A stretch of DNA of 12,962 nt from an uncultured Oscillospiraceae bacterium (GTDB taxonomy: Bacteria; Bacillota; Clostridia; Oscillospirales; Oscillospiraceae): the NCBI GenBank assembly GCA_958438185.1, contig CAUBQU010000013.1, forward strand, positions 1-12,962, in the 5' to 3' direction. Shown here piece after piece: positions 6,343-12,962 of this stretch (its first letter is position 1; the number at the start of each line of letters is the position of its first letter). Below the pieces are notes generated by a model. That model did not search any database. It was given only the letters and a program-made list of their open reading frames with translations, and was not told the origin of the DNA. The position numbers were made by a program, and so were the translations under genes.

Positions 6343-6380
6343 AACCCCACAGCAAGCGGTATTCCGCTTGCTGTGGGGTT
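6343..6380 (-). terminator. Strong intrinsic terminator of the trmL-pgk-tpiA unit
   Basis: AACCCCACAGCAAGCGG (6343-6359) and CCGCTTGCTGTGGGGTT (6364-6380) form a perfect 17-base stem with a 4-base loop, 12 bases past the tpiA stop. On the minus strand it is followed by TTCTTTTTTC, a good U tract. The plus side also carries GTTTTTT after the stem, but no plus-strand gene leads into it. Confidence 0.93.
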
Positions 6381-6392
6381 GAAAGTTTTTTC

Positions 6393-7169
6393 TTACAGCG
6401 TGGGCTGGTTGGCTGCTTCGATGATCTTGACGAATTTCTCCGGCACCAGGGAGGCACCGCCGATCAGGCCGCCGTCAATATCCGGTTGGGCCAGGAGCTC
6501 AAAGGCGTTGCGCTCATTCATGGAGCCGCCGTAGAGGATGGAGATGGCCCGGGCGTTTTTCGAGCCGTACAGCTTCCGGATCGCGGTACGGATGCTCTCG
6601 CAGACCTCTTCCGCCTGCTCCGGGGTCGCCGTTTTGCCGGTGCCGATGGCCCAGATGGGCTCATAGGCGATGACGACCTTGCGAATCTTCTCCTCCGGCA
6701 CGCCCAGCAGGCCGGACTTGATCTGCATCGTGATCCACTCCGTCGTGATGCCGGATTCCCGCTGCTCCAGGCTCTCGCCGCAGCACAGGATGGGGATCAG
6801 GCCCGCTTCCAGGATAGCCAGGACCTTCTTATTGATCTCCTGATCCGTCTCGCCCATGGCGCGGCGCTCGGAGTGACCGACGATGACGTATTTGCAGCCC
6901 GCATCGACCAGCATTCCGGTCGAGATCTCACCGGTATAAGCGCCGCTGGCGTTGGCGTTGCAGTTTTCTGCGCCGATGCCGACCCGGGTCTCCCGCATGG
7001 CCCGCACGGCCGCCGGAATGCAGACCGCCGGGACGCACAGCGCCATATCGCACCACCGGCCCTTGGGCAGGATGCTCTTGAATTCCGTCATAAACGCCTT
7101 GGTCTCCGAGGGGGTCTTGTTCATTTTCCAGTTACCGGCGATGAGGGTCTTGCGATATTTTCTGTTCAT
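6393..7169 (-). CDS. Triosephosphate isomerase
   Basis: This 258-residue TIM-barrel enzyme interconverts dihydroxyacetone phosphate and glyceraldehyde 3-phosphate in the cytoplasm. All catalytic residues are visible: Asn13 and Lys15 in AGNWKMN, His99 in VGHSERR, and Glu170 in AYEPIWAIGTGKTAT, which also holds the flexible loop 6. The phosphate-binding YGGSMNERN segment lies near the C terminus, and the length is normal for bacterial TpiA. The start is set by AGGAGAAGGA just upstream of the ATG. The gene is 39 bases downstream of pgk on the same strand and is closed by a strong terminator, so it is the last gene of the unit. Glyceraldehyde-3-phosphate dehydrogenase, often next to pgk in Firmicutes, is absent from this window. 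Confidence 0.98.
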   Translation of the reverse strand: MNRKYRKTLIAGNWKMNKTPSETKAFMTEFKSILPKGRWCDMALCVPAVCIPAAVRAMRETRVGIGAENCNANASGAYTGEISTGMLVDAGCKYVIVGHSERRAMGETDQEINKKVLAILEAGLIPILCCGESLEQRESGITTEWITMQIKSGLLGVPEEKIRKVVIAYEPIWAIGTGKTATPEQAEEVCESIRTAIRKLYGSKNARAISILYGGSMNERNAFELLAQPDIDGGLIGGASLVPEKFVKIIEAANQPTL

Positions 7170-7208
7170 AGTATCCTTCTCCTACTTTATCTAAGGTTGC
7201 TTCCTGTA

Positions 7209-8408
7209 TCAGCGGTCTGCCAGGCAGGCGATGCCGGGCAGCTCGCGGCCTTCCAAAAATTCCAGGCTGGCGCCGCCGCCGGTGGAAATATGCGTGATCC
7301 GATCGGCAAAGCCGAGCTGCTCGCAGGCGGCTGCCGAGTCGCCGCCGCCGACGATGGTCGTCGCGGCAGAATCTGCCATGGCCTGGGCCACAGCGATGGT
7401 GCCCTTGGCCAGTGTCGGATTTTCAAAGACGCCCATGGGACCATTCCAGACGACTGTCTTGGCGTCCTGGATCGCCTGGGCAAACAGGGCCTGGGAAGCC
7501 TCGCCGATGTCCAGCCCTTCCATATCCGCCGGGATCTGGTCACAGGGGACCGTTTTCGTCTCAATGGCCGCGTCGATGGGGTTCGGGAAACCGGCGGCGA
7601 CGACGGTATCCACCGGCAGCAGGAGCTGCACGCCCTTCTGGGCGGCCTTTTCCAGCATCTGCTTGCAGTAGTCGACCTTTTCCGCGTCAAACAGGGAGTT
7701 GCCGATGGCATGCCCCTGGGCGGCGATGAACGTATAGGCCATGCCGCCGCCGATGATGAGCGTGTCGACCTTTTCCAGCAGGTTGCTGATGACATTCAGC
7801 TTGTCCGAGACCTTTGCGCCGCCGAGGATCGCGACAAAGGGGCGCTCCGGGTCGGCCAGGGCTTTGCCCATGATGCTGATCTCTTTTTCGATAAGGAAGC
7901 CGCAGACGGCGGGCAGATAGTCCGCCACGCCCGCTGTGGAGGCATGGGCCCGGTGGGCGGAGCCGAAGGCGTCGTTAACGAACAGGTCTGCCAAGGAGGC
8001 CAGCTCCTTGCTCAGAGCCGGGTCATTCTTTGTTTCACCGGGCATAAAGCGGGTGTTCTCCAGCAGCATGACTTCGCCGTCGCGCAGGCTGGCGGCCAGG
8101 GCCTTGGCGTCGGGCCCGACGACGTCCTTCGCCATCTTGACCGGCTGCCCCAGCAGCTCGGACAGCCGCTTTGCCACGACACCCAGGCTCAGCTCCGGTT
8201 TAAACTCCCCCTTGGGCTTGCCCATATGGGAGCAGAGGATGACCTTTGCGCCATGGTCGATCAGATACTGGATCGTCGGCAGAGCGGCGACGATCCGCTT
8301 ATTGCTGGTGATCTCGCCCGCCTTCAGCGGCACGTTAAAATCGCAGCGGCACAGCACGCGCTTGCCCTGCAGCGCAACGTCTTTTACGGATTTCTTGTTG
8401 TAATTCAT
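7209..8408 (-). CDS. Phosphoglycerate kinase
   Basis: This 399-residue two-domain kinase transfers phosphate from 1,3-bisphosphoglycerate to ADP in glycolysis. Motifs seen in order: the N-terminal signature [12 protein letters not shown] (about 17-28), the substrate-binding CSHMGKPKG (about 59-67, with Lys where SHLGRP usually has Arg), [27 protein letters not shown] in mid-protein, the nucleotide-site GGGDSAAA, and [14 protein letters not shown] near the end. The start at 8408 (MNYNKK) is preferred to an in-frame ATG at 8516, because CAGGAGG lies eight bases upstream and the longer form would run into trmL. The gene is 43 bases after trmL and 39 bases before tpiA, so the three are probably co-transcribed. 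Confidence 0.98.
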   Translation of the reverse strand: MNYNKKSVKDVALQGKRVLCRCDFNVPLKAGEITSNKRIVAALPTIQYLIDHGAKVILCSHMGKPKGEFKPELSLGVVAKRLSELLGQPVKMAKDVVGPDAKALAASLRDGEVMLLENTRFMPGETKNDPALSKELASLADLFVNDAFGSAHRAHASTAGVADYLPAVCGFLIEKEISIMGKALADPERPFVAILGGAKVSDKLNVISNLLEKVDTLIIGGGMAYTFIAAQGHAIGNSLFDAEKVDYCKQMLEKAAQKGVQLLLPVDTVVAAGFPNPIDAAIETKTVPCDQIPADMEGLDIGEASQALFAQAIQDAKTVVWNGPMGVFENPTLAKGTIAVAQAMADSAATTIVGGGDSAAACEQLGFADRITHISTGGGASLEFLEGRELPGIACLADR

Positions 8409-8451
8409 ATACCGTACCTCCTGATAAACCGGGCATACCCCGGGAAATTGC

Positions 8452-8937
8452 TTATTCTGCCGCCATCTTCCCCGCCGCGGAAAGGCCGGGGTAGTCCAGC
8501 TGCCGCAACGCTTCAAAGACGGTGATGGCCACGGAGTTGGAGAGATTCAGGCTGCGCGCCTCCGCCCGCATGGGAATGCGAAGGCACTGGGCGGCGTGGG
8601 CCTCCAGAAACGGCTCGGGGAGACCTTTTGTCTCCTTGCCGAAGAAGAGATAGCAGCCATCGTGGAACGTGGCCTCGGTATAGGCCCGGGGCGCTTTCGT
8701 CGAAAGGCACCACATCTCACTGACCTCGTTCTTGCGGAAGAAGTCCGCCAAGTCGTCATAGACCCGGACGTCTACCAGCCACCAGTAATCCAGCCCGGCG
8801 CGCTTGACGGCTTTGTCCGAAATGTCAAAGCCCAGGGGGCGGATGAGGTGCAGGACGCAGCCAGTGGCGGCGCAGGTGCGGGCGATATTCCCTGTGTTTG
8901 CCGGGATCTCCGGCTCGACCAATACAATGTGCAGCAT
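8452..8937 (-). CDS. tRNA (cytidine/uridine-34 2'-O)-methyltransferase (TrmL, SPOUT family)
   Basis: This 161-residue SPOUT methyltransferase is close to the usual length of TrmL (about 157). It 2'-O-methylates the wobble base of certain leucine tRNAs using S-adenosylmethionine. Diagnostic segments are the N-terminal [20 protein letters not shown] (6-25), [10 protein letters not shown] (99-108) and the C-terminal knot segment [17 protein letters not shown] (121-137), which binds the cofactor. The start at 8937 is chosen over an upstream in-frame ATG at 8988 because homologues start at [12 protein letters not shown], and AGGGAGA precedes this ATG. It is the first gene of a unit with pgk and tpiA. 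A consensus-like promoter lies about 75-105 bases upstream, and the leader carries two small GC hairpins. Confidence 0.95.
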   Translation of the reverse strand: MLHIVLVEPEIPANTGNIARTCAATGCVLHLIRPLGFDISDKAVKRAGLDYWWLVDVRVYDDLADFFRKNEVSEMWCLSTKAPRAYTEATFHDGCYLFFGKETKGLPEPFLEAHAAQCLRIPMRAEARSLNLSNSVAITVFEALRQLDYPGLSAAGKMAAE

Positions 8938-8948
8938 GTTCTCTCCCT

Positions 8949-8992
8949 GCGCGGGTCCCGCGCGTTGCTTTTGCGCCCGGCCTTGCACCGGG
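8949..8992 (-). other. trmL leader with two GC hairpins
   Basis: On the minus strand the leader first meets CCCGG-TGCAAGG-CCGGG (8992-8976), then GCGCGGGACCCGCGC (8963-8949), a perfect 15-base palindrome centred on one base that ends a few bases before the trmL ribosome binding site. They could affect stability or initiation. No riboswitch class is recognised. Confidence 0.4.
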
Positions 8993-9011
8993 AAAAAGCT
9001 TCAATGCAGTT

Positions 9012-9040
9012 ATTCTAAGACAAATCGGTGGAAAATTCAA
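9012..9040 (-). promoter_or_regulatory. Promoter of the trmL-pgk-tpiA unit
   Basis: On the minus strand TTGAAT (9040-9035), a 17-base spacer and TAGAAT (9017-9012) form a good sigma-A promoter. Transcription would start near 9005 and give a leader of about 70 bases. T runs at 9045-9049, 9065-9070 and 9075-9081 (A tracts on the minus strand) lie upstream of the -35, spaced by about one or two helical turns. Confidence 0.75.
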
Positions 9041-9112
9041 CTGGTTTTTCGCGAATCAGAATGATTTTTTGAACTTTTTTTAATTGGGATGAGCGGGGGC
9101 CGCCGCTGCGGG

Positions 9113-9161
9113 AAAAATCCCGCCGCCGCAGCGCCCGGATAGGAGCGATGCAGGCGGCGGG
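9113..9161 (-). terminator. Terminator after the HAD phosphatase gene
   Basis: On the minus strand CCCGCCGCC (9161-9153) pairs with GGCGGCGGG (9127-9119), followed by ATTTTT (9118-9113). The hairpin begins seven bases past the stop codon. The loop of 25 bases is long and GC-rich, so other pairings are possible, including GCGGGA/TCCCGC at 9108-9123, which would compete. Confidence 0.6.
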
Positions 9162-9168
9162 AGGGCAA

Positions 9169-9822
9169 TTACATAGATGGTAGCGCCGGCAGACAGCGGG
9201 CCGTCAGCGCCGGGAGCGCCGAGAGGGCTGGAATGCGCAGCGTCGCGTCTGGCACGGCGCCGAAGCCGTAGGCCGCGTGGACAAAGGGGATCCCAGCGCC
9301 CGCCGCCGCGGCCTGGTCACCGGCGGTATCGCCCAGGTACAGGGCGCGGTCGATCCCATTCCGGCGGAGCAAAAGCTGGATATTTTCCGCTTTCGTCAGC
9401 CCGGTCCGGCCGGGGTTTTCCGTGTCGCAGACGGCAGGGCCCAGACCGGTGTGCTGCAAAAAGGTCTCGATATAGCCCAGACCGCAGTTGCTGCAGATCA
9501 TGAGCGAAAGCCCCTGGGCGCGCAGCGCGTCAAATGTCTGGTGCAGCTGCGGATAGAGCGTGGGCGGGTGGTGCAGCAGATAGGCATTTTCGCCGTGCAG
9601 GTATTGCAGGTAGGCGTCGAACCACGCATCCAGCGGCCGCTCCGGCAAAATGGACCGGGCCAGCTCCCGCACCCCCTGCCCCATCCAGGACTGCATCTGG
9701 GCGGCGGTGATCCGGCGGCAGCCGGGCAGCTCCTGCTGCCGCACCTCGTTCCAATAATCCGTCAGCGGGGTGACGGCATCCCAGAGGGTGCCGTCCAGGT
9801 CGAAGACAACAGCCCGCTTCAT
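9169..9822 (-). CDS. HAD-family hydrolase (phosphoglycolate phosphatase-like)
   Basis: This 217-residue haloacid dehalogenase-type phosphatase shows all four motifs: motif I FDLDGT (Asp8 nucleophile, Asp10 acid/base), motif II Ser111 in ICSNC, motif III Lys144, and motif IV GDTAGD (Asp165, Asp169). A helical cap lies between motifs I and II (about 15-95), as in the beta-phosphoglucomutase/phosphoglycolate phosphatase subfamily. The substrate is probably a small phosphorylated metabolite but cannot be assigned. The ATG overlaps the TGA stop of the aminotransferase gene (ATGA), so translation is coupled. Whether the two enzymes share a pathway is not evident from sequence. The C terminus is rich in Ala, Leu and Pro and lacks a recognisable motif. 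Confidence 0.93.
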   Translation of the reverse strand: MKRAVVFDLDGTLWDAVTPLTDYWNEVRQQELPGCRRITAAQMQSWMGQGVRELARSILPERPLDAWFDAYLQYLHGENAYLLHHPPTLYPQLHQTFDALRAQGLSLMICSNCGLGYIETFLQHTGLGPAVCDTENPGRTGLTKAENIQLLLRRNGIDRALYLGDTAGDQAAAAGAGIPFVHAAYGFGAVPDATLRIPALSALPALTARCLPALPSM

Positions 9823-11093
9823 GCCATAGCCTGCTCCAGCGCCGCCATTTTCAGGCAGATGCAGAAGACATCCATGGCCTGCTCCAGCTCTGCCACCGGC
9901 GGGAGGCTGGGGGCGATGCGGATGTTGCGGTCCTGCGGGTCCTTGCCATAGGGGAAGGTCGCTCCGGCGGGGGTCATGACGACGCCTGCTTCGGCGCAGA
10001 GCGCCAGGGTCCGGGTGGCAAGGCCCGGCAGCGTATCGACAGAGATAAAGTAGCCGCCCTTCGGCGCGGTCCAGGTGGCGATGCCCAGGGGAGCGATCTC
10101 CCGCTGCAGCGCGGCGGTGACAGCGTCAAACTTCGGCTTCAGGATCGCCGCATGCCGCTGCATCAGGGCGAGCGTCGTGGCTTTGTCCTTCAGGAACAGC
10201 ACATGCCGCAGCTGGTTCACCTTATCATAAGAAATCGTCTGAATGGACAGCAGCTTCGTCATATAGCGGATGTTCTCCTCCGAAGACGCCACGACGGAGA
10301 CGCCGGCGCCGGGGAAGGTGATCTTTGAGGTGGAGGCAAATTCATAGACCATATCCGGGTTGCCCGCTGCGCGGCACAGGCTAATGATATCCCGGAAGGG
10401 GACGAACGGACCGTCAAATTCGTGGACACAGTAGGCGTTGTCCCACATCAGCGTGAAGTCCGGCGCGGCGGGGCGCAGCGCGGCGATGCGGTCGATGGTC
10501 TCGTCACTATAAATAATGCCCTCCGGATTGGAGTACTTCGGCACGCACCACATACCCTTGACGGCCGGGTCCTTGACCAGCTCCTCGACCAGCGCCATAT
10601 CCGGGCCGGTCGCTGTCATGGGGACGGTGATCATCTCCATGCCGAAGGATTCGGAGATCTTGAAGTGGCGGTCATACCCCGGCGCGGGGCAGAGCCACTT
10701 GACCGTCTCCAGTTTGCTCCAGGGCTGGGGGGAGTGGGGCAGGCCGTGGGTGTAGGCTTTGGCGATGGTGTCATACATCAGAGTCAGGGACGCATTGCCG
10801 CCGATGATACACTCGGACGGGCGGCAGCCCAGAAGATCTGCGAAAAGCTGCTTTGCTGCCGGAAGCCCGGCGACCTCTCCGTAGTTGCGCACGTCCATCC
10901 CGTCGCACTGACACTGGGCAGGCTCCGACAGGATCGTCAGAAGTCCGCTGACGAGGTCCAGCTGCTCTGCGCCGGGCTTGCCCCGGGCCATGTTCAGCTT
11001 CAAGTGCTTTTCTTTGTAAGCCTCAAATTCCTTGACGGCTGCGGCGTAAGCTTCCTGCTTCTGCGCCTGGGACAGATTCTCATAATACACCAT
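9819..11093 (-). CDS. Aspartate aminotransferase-like PLP enzyme, subgroup Ic (PF12897 type)
   Basis: This 424-residue fold-type I aminotransferase has the N-terminal signature LNMARGKPGAEQLDL (33-47), characteristic of the subgroup Ic aspartate aminotransferases rather than classical AspC. Expected residues are present: Gly-rich IIGGNASLT (96-104), Asn189 in YSNPEG, Asp218 and Tyr221 in MWDNAYCVHEF (pyridine nitrogen and ring oxygen contacts), Schiff-base Lys257 in ASTSKITFPGAGVS, and Arg392 in RNIRIAPSLPP, which binds the substrate carboxylate. The likely reaction is aspartate plus 2-oxoglutarate giving oxaloacetate plus glutamate; other amino-acid donors are possible. AAGGAGGA lies six bases before the ATG. 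Its stop overlaps the HAD gene start. A candidate promoter lies about 35-65 bases upstream, divergent from secA. Confidence 0.93.
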   Translation of the reverse strand: MVYYENLSQAQKQEAYAAAVKEFEAYKEKHLKLNMARGKPGAEQLDLVSGLLTILSEPAQCQCDGMDVRNYGEVAGLPAAKQLFADLLGCRPSECIIGGNASLTLMYDTIAKAYTHGLPHSPQPWSKLETVKWLCPAPGYDRHFKISESFGMEMITVPMTATGPDMALVEELVKDPAVKGMWCVPKYSNPEGIIYSDETIDRIAALRPAAPDFTLMWDNAYCVHEFDGPFVPFRDIISLCRAAGNPDMVYEFASTSKITFPGAGVSVVASSEENIRYMTKLLSIQTISYDKVNQLRHVLFLKDKATTLALMQRHAAILKPKFDAVTAALQREIAPLGIATWTAPKGGYFISVDTLPGLATRTLALCAEAGVVMTPAGATFPYGKDPQDRNIRIAPSLPPVAELEQAMDVFCICLKMAALEQAMA

Positions 11094-11129
11094 CTGAGTT
11101 CCTCCTTAGACATTCATGAATTTTTACAT

Positions 11130-11158
11130 ATTATTGCACAAAATTGGTTGTACGTAAA
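11130..11158 (-). promoter_or_regulatory. Candidate promoter of the aminotransferase-HAD unit
   Basis: On the minus strand TTTACG (11158-11153), a 17-base spacer and AATAAT (11135-11130) are placed to serve the aminotransferase, with about 30 bases of leader. Each element differs from consensus, so confidence is moderate. A palindrome ATTCATGAAT (11112-11121) sits at about the start site. Confidence 0.4.
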
Positions 11159-11274
11159 GTAGCAAAAAGTGAATTTTTTCTTTTATTTTCAATGAGTTAA
11201 CGCGTCTTAACGGGCAAATTCCTGCATTTTGTGCAAGCGGTCAAAAATCGCCCGGCTTTGCATGAAAAATTCGC

Positions 11275-11280
11275 TATAAT
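11275..11280 (+). promoter_or_regulatory. Possible second -10 upstream of secA
   Basis: TATAAT at 11275-11280 matches the -10 consensus perfectly, but no acceptable -35 or TGN extension precedes it. If active it would give a leader of about 200 bases. Otherwise the stretch 11159-11340 holds only AT-rich sequence and a short inverted repeat (GTTAA/TTAAC, 11196-11211). Confidence 0.3.
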
Positions 11281-11345
11281 ACACTTGCTGGTTCATAAAC
11301 AAATTGTAAATTTCAGCACTGACTCTATGCTTTTTCCCGGGGGTG

Positions 11346-11354
11346 TGTTATAAT
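11346..11354 (+). promoter_or_regulatory. Extended -10 promoter of secA
   Basis: TGTTATAAT matches the extended -10 consensus (TGN joined to TATAAT) exactly. The -35 is poor (TATGCT at 17 bases), which such promoters tolerate. Transcription would start at about 11361, giving a leader of about 128 bases. Confidence 0.65.
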
Positions 11355-11371
11355 GCCAGTGGATATCCCCC

Positions 11372-11471
11372 GGCTGGATTATTCAAAGCCCAGCCAGGAA
11401 GTGGGGAAACGAGGAAAATCACGTGCGGCCGCCCTGGCCGCCGATCAAAAAACGCCGCCAGCGGTGCGGCG
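11372..11471 (+). other. secA leader with three hairpins
   Basis: Three short perfect stems lie in the untranslated leader: GGCTGG/CCAGCC (11372-11377, 11390-11395), GCGGCC/GGCCGC (11425-11430, 11436-11441) and CGCCGC/GCGGCG (11453-11458, 11466-11471). The last ends six bases before the secA ribosome binding site. None is followed by a U tract, so they do not look like terminators. No known riboswitch is recognised. Confidence 0.4.
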
Positions 11472-11488
11472 AGCAGAAAGGGATCACT

Positions 11489-12962
11489 ATGGGCCTGATT
11501 ACAAAACTATTCGGCACCCGCTCTGAGCGGGAGGTCAAGAAGATCGAACCGATCATTGCGAAGATCGAAGCGCTGGCGCCCCAGTACCAGGCGATGAGCG
11601 ACACGGAGCTCAAGGCTGTCACGCCGCAGCTCAAGCAGCGCCTGGCAGACGGCCAGACGCTGGACGATATCCTGCCGGACGCCTTTGCTGCCGTCCGGGA
11701 GGCGGCGGACCGTGTTTTGGGAATGCGGCCGTACCGAGTGCAGCTTATCGGCGGCGTCGTCCTTCACCAGGGGCGCATCGCGGAGATGAAGACCGGTGAA
11801 GGCAAGACGCTGGTCGCCGTCCTGCCGGCGTATCTGAATGCGCTGGCGGGCAAGGGGGTCCATATCGTCACCGTCAATGACTATCTTGCCAAGCGTGACT
11901 CGGAGTGGATGGGCAAGGTCTATCGGTTTATGGGCCTGAGCGTCGGCCTGATCGTCCATGATCTGACACCGGACCAGCGCCGCAAGGCGTATGCCGCGGA
12001 TATCACCTACGGCACGAACAACGAGCTGGGCTTTGATTATCTGCGGGATAATATGGCGATCTATAAAACGGAGATGGTCCAGCGGGGCCATAGCTTCGTC
12101 ATCGTCGACGAGGTGGACTCCATCCTCATCGACGAAGCGCGGACGCCGCTTATCATCTCCGGTAAGGGCGAGGCCTCGACGAAGCTGTATGAGATGGCGG
12201 ATTTCCTGGTCTCCCGGATGAAAAAGCAGGTCTTCACCTCGACGGATGAAAAAGAATCCAAGGACGATCTGGACTGCGACTATGTCGTGGACGAAAAAGC
12301 CCGGACGGTCTCGCTCACGGCCAGCGGCATCCGGAAGGCGGAGGAATTCTTCCAGATCGAAAACCTGGCGGACCTGGAAAATGCGACCATCGCCCATCAT
12401 ATCAACCAGGCCATGAAGGCCCGGGGCGTGATGAAGCGGGATATCGACTATGTGGTCAAGGACAATGAGGTCATCATTGTCGATGAATTCACCGGCCGCC
12501 TGATGCCGGGCCGCCGCTATAACGAGGGCCTGCACCAGGCCATCGAGGCCAAGGAGGGCGTGGAGGTCGCCAACGAGTCCAAAACGCTGGCGACGATCAC
12601 CTTCCAGAATTTCTTCCGCCTGTACGATAAGCTCTCCGGCATGACCGGTACGGCGCTGACGGAGGAGGAAGAATTTGCCTCGATCTACGCGCTGGATGTG
12701 GTGGAGATCCCAACGAACCTGCCGGTGGCGCGAATCGACTATCCCGATGTGGTTTATAAGACAGAAGCGGCCAAATTCCGGGCAGTGCTGCGGCAGATCC
12801 AGGAATGTCATGCCAAGGGCCAGCCGGTGCTGGTGGGCACGATCTCCATTGAAAAATCGGAGCTGCTCTCCAAAATGCTGGCCAAAGAGGGCATCCGGCA
12901 TACGGTCTTGAATGCAAAGCACCATGAAAAGGAAGCGGAGATCGTCGCCCAGGCCGGTAAGC
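11489..12962 (+). CDS. Preprotein translocase ATPase SecA (5' part, runs off the window)
   Basis: This is the N-terminal 491 residues of SecA, the cytoplasmic ATPase that drives unfolded preproteins through SecYEG. The frame is open to the window edge with no stop, so the gene is incomplete only because of the cut. Visible: Walker A TGEGKT (102-107, Lys106), [16 protein letters not shown] (127-142), [17 protein letters not shown] (173-189), Walker [18 protein letters not shown] (204-220), the preprotein cross-linking domain (about 225-370) including [20 protein letters not shown] (331-350), then [20 protein letters not shown] (362-381) and GMTGTA (384-389), leading into the second nucleotide-binding domain (TISIEKSE). 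The start is set by AAAGGGA (11477-11483), five bases before the ATG. An extended -10 promoter and a structured leader precede it. It is divergent from the aminotransferase gene. Confidence 0.98.
   Translation, partial: MGLITKLFGTRSEREVKKIEPIIAKIEALAPQYQAMSDTELKAVTPQLKQRLADGQTLDDILPDAFAAVREAADRVLGMRPYRVQLIGGVVLHQGRIAEMKTGEGKTLVAVLPAYLNALAGKGVHIVTVNDYLAKRDSEWMGKVYRFMGLSVGLIVHDLTPDQRRKAYAADITYGTNNELGFDYLRDNMAIYKTEMVQRGHSFVIVDEVDSILIDEARTPLIISGKGEASTKLYEMADFLVSRMKKQVFTSTDEKESKDDLDCDYVVDEKARTVSLTASGIRKAEEFFQIENLADLENATIAHHINQAMKARGVMKRDIDYVVKDNEVIIVDEFTGRLMPGRRYNEGLHQAIEAKEGVEVANESKTLATITFQNFFRLYDKLSGMTGTALTEEEEFASIYALDVVEIPTNLPVARIDYPDVVYKTEAAKFRAVLRQIQECHAKGQPVLVGTISIEKSELLSKMLAKEGIRHTVLNAKHHEKEAEIVAQAGK

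Noticed and set aside
6239..6457. N-terminal extension of the MarR protein back to 6457
   Set aside because: It would run across the operon promoter, the tpiA terminator and the end of tpiA. The 151-residue form has the normal family length and a ribosome binding site.
6486..8525. Very long open frame (679 codons) on the plus strand
   Set aside because: It is antisense to tpiA, pgk and the end of trmL, which have full catalytic motifs and ribosome binding sites on the minus strand. Long antisense frames are expected in GC-rich genes. The translated product has no recognisable domain.
11353..11526. 57-codon frame in the secA leader that overlaps the secA start, a possible secretion-monitor peptide
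   Set aside because: Its ATG lies inside the -10 element, so it would not be on the transcript from that promoter. It has no good ribosome binding site, signal sequence or arrest-like motif.
11507..12925. 472-codon open frame on the minus strand
   Set aside because: It lies entirely opposite secA, whose plus-strand translation is unmistakable, and it has no recognisable domain of its own.
1..12962. Search for a new multi-gene defence, mobile or biosynthetic system
   Set aside because: Every protein gene belongs to a known family with a coherent housekeeping or efflux role. No CRISPR repeats, toxin-antitoxin pair, transposase, integrase or retron-like gene was seen. Only the non-coding insertion stands out.

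Overview
This looks like a stretch of ordinary chromosome from a GC-rich Clostridia-type Firmicute, most like Oscillospiraceae (inference). The signs are strong AGGAGG-type ribosome binding sites, consensus-like sigma-A promoters, tightly packed operons, and Firmicute-style regulators (HxlR, MarR) beside their targets. It holds eleven complete protein genes and the first 491 codons of secA. No tRNA, rRNA, CRISPR array, transposase or phage gene was seen.

Layout from left to right. (a) 1-980, plus strand: a small FMN-binding split-barrel protein and an HxlR-family regulator. They lie behind one promoter with palindromes around it, and a hairpin separates the two genes. (b) 981-1424: a 444-base stretch without genes and full of palindromes. 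It looks like a 356-base non-coding element inserted into the stem of a convergent terminator, with a 13-base direct repeat on each side. (c) 1425-2096, minus: a DUF1275/YoaK-type membrane protein. (d) 2203-6238, minus: an operon reading MarR regulator, ABC exporter half with degenerate catalytic residues, ABC exporter half with canonical catalytic residues. The two halves fit a heterodimeric multidrug exporter. (e) 6393-8937, minus: trmL, pgk and tpiA, with a good promoter upstream and a strong terminator at the end. (f) 9169-11093, minus: a subgroup Ic-like aspartate aminotransferase whose stop overlaps the start of a HAD phosphatase. (g) 11489 to the window end, plus: secA, behind an extended -10 promoter and a leader of about 130 bases with hairpins.

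The operons are self-contained. Units (a) and (d) each pair a one-component sensor with a probable detoxification function: redox or electrophile response for HxlR, export of a toxic compound for MarR/ABC. Unit (e) couples a wobble-base tRNA methyltransferase with two glycolytic enzymes. The rest is housekeeping (aminotransferase, phosphatase, SecA).

I found no convincing new multi-gene system. The observation most worth following is the palindrome-rich insertion at about 1014-1369.
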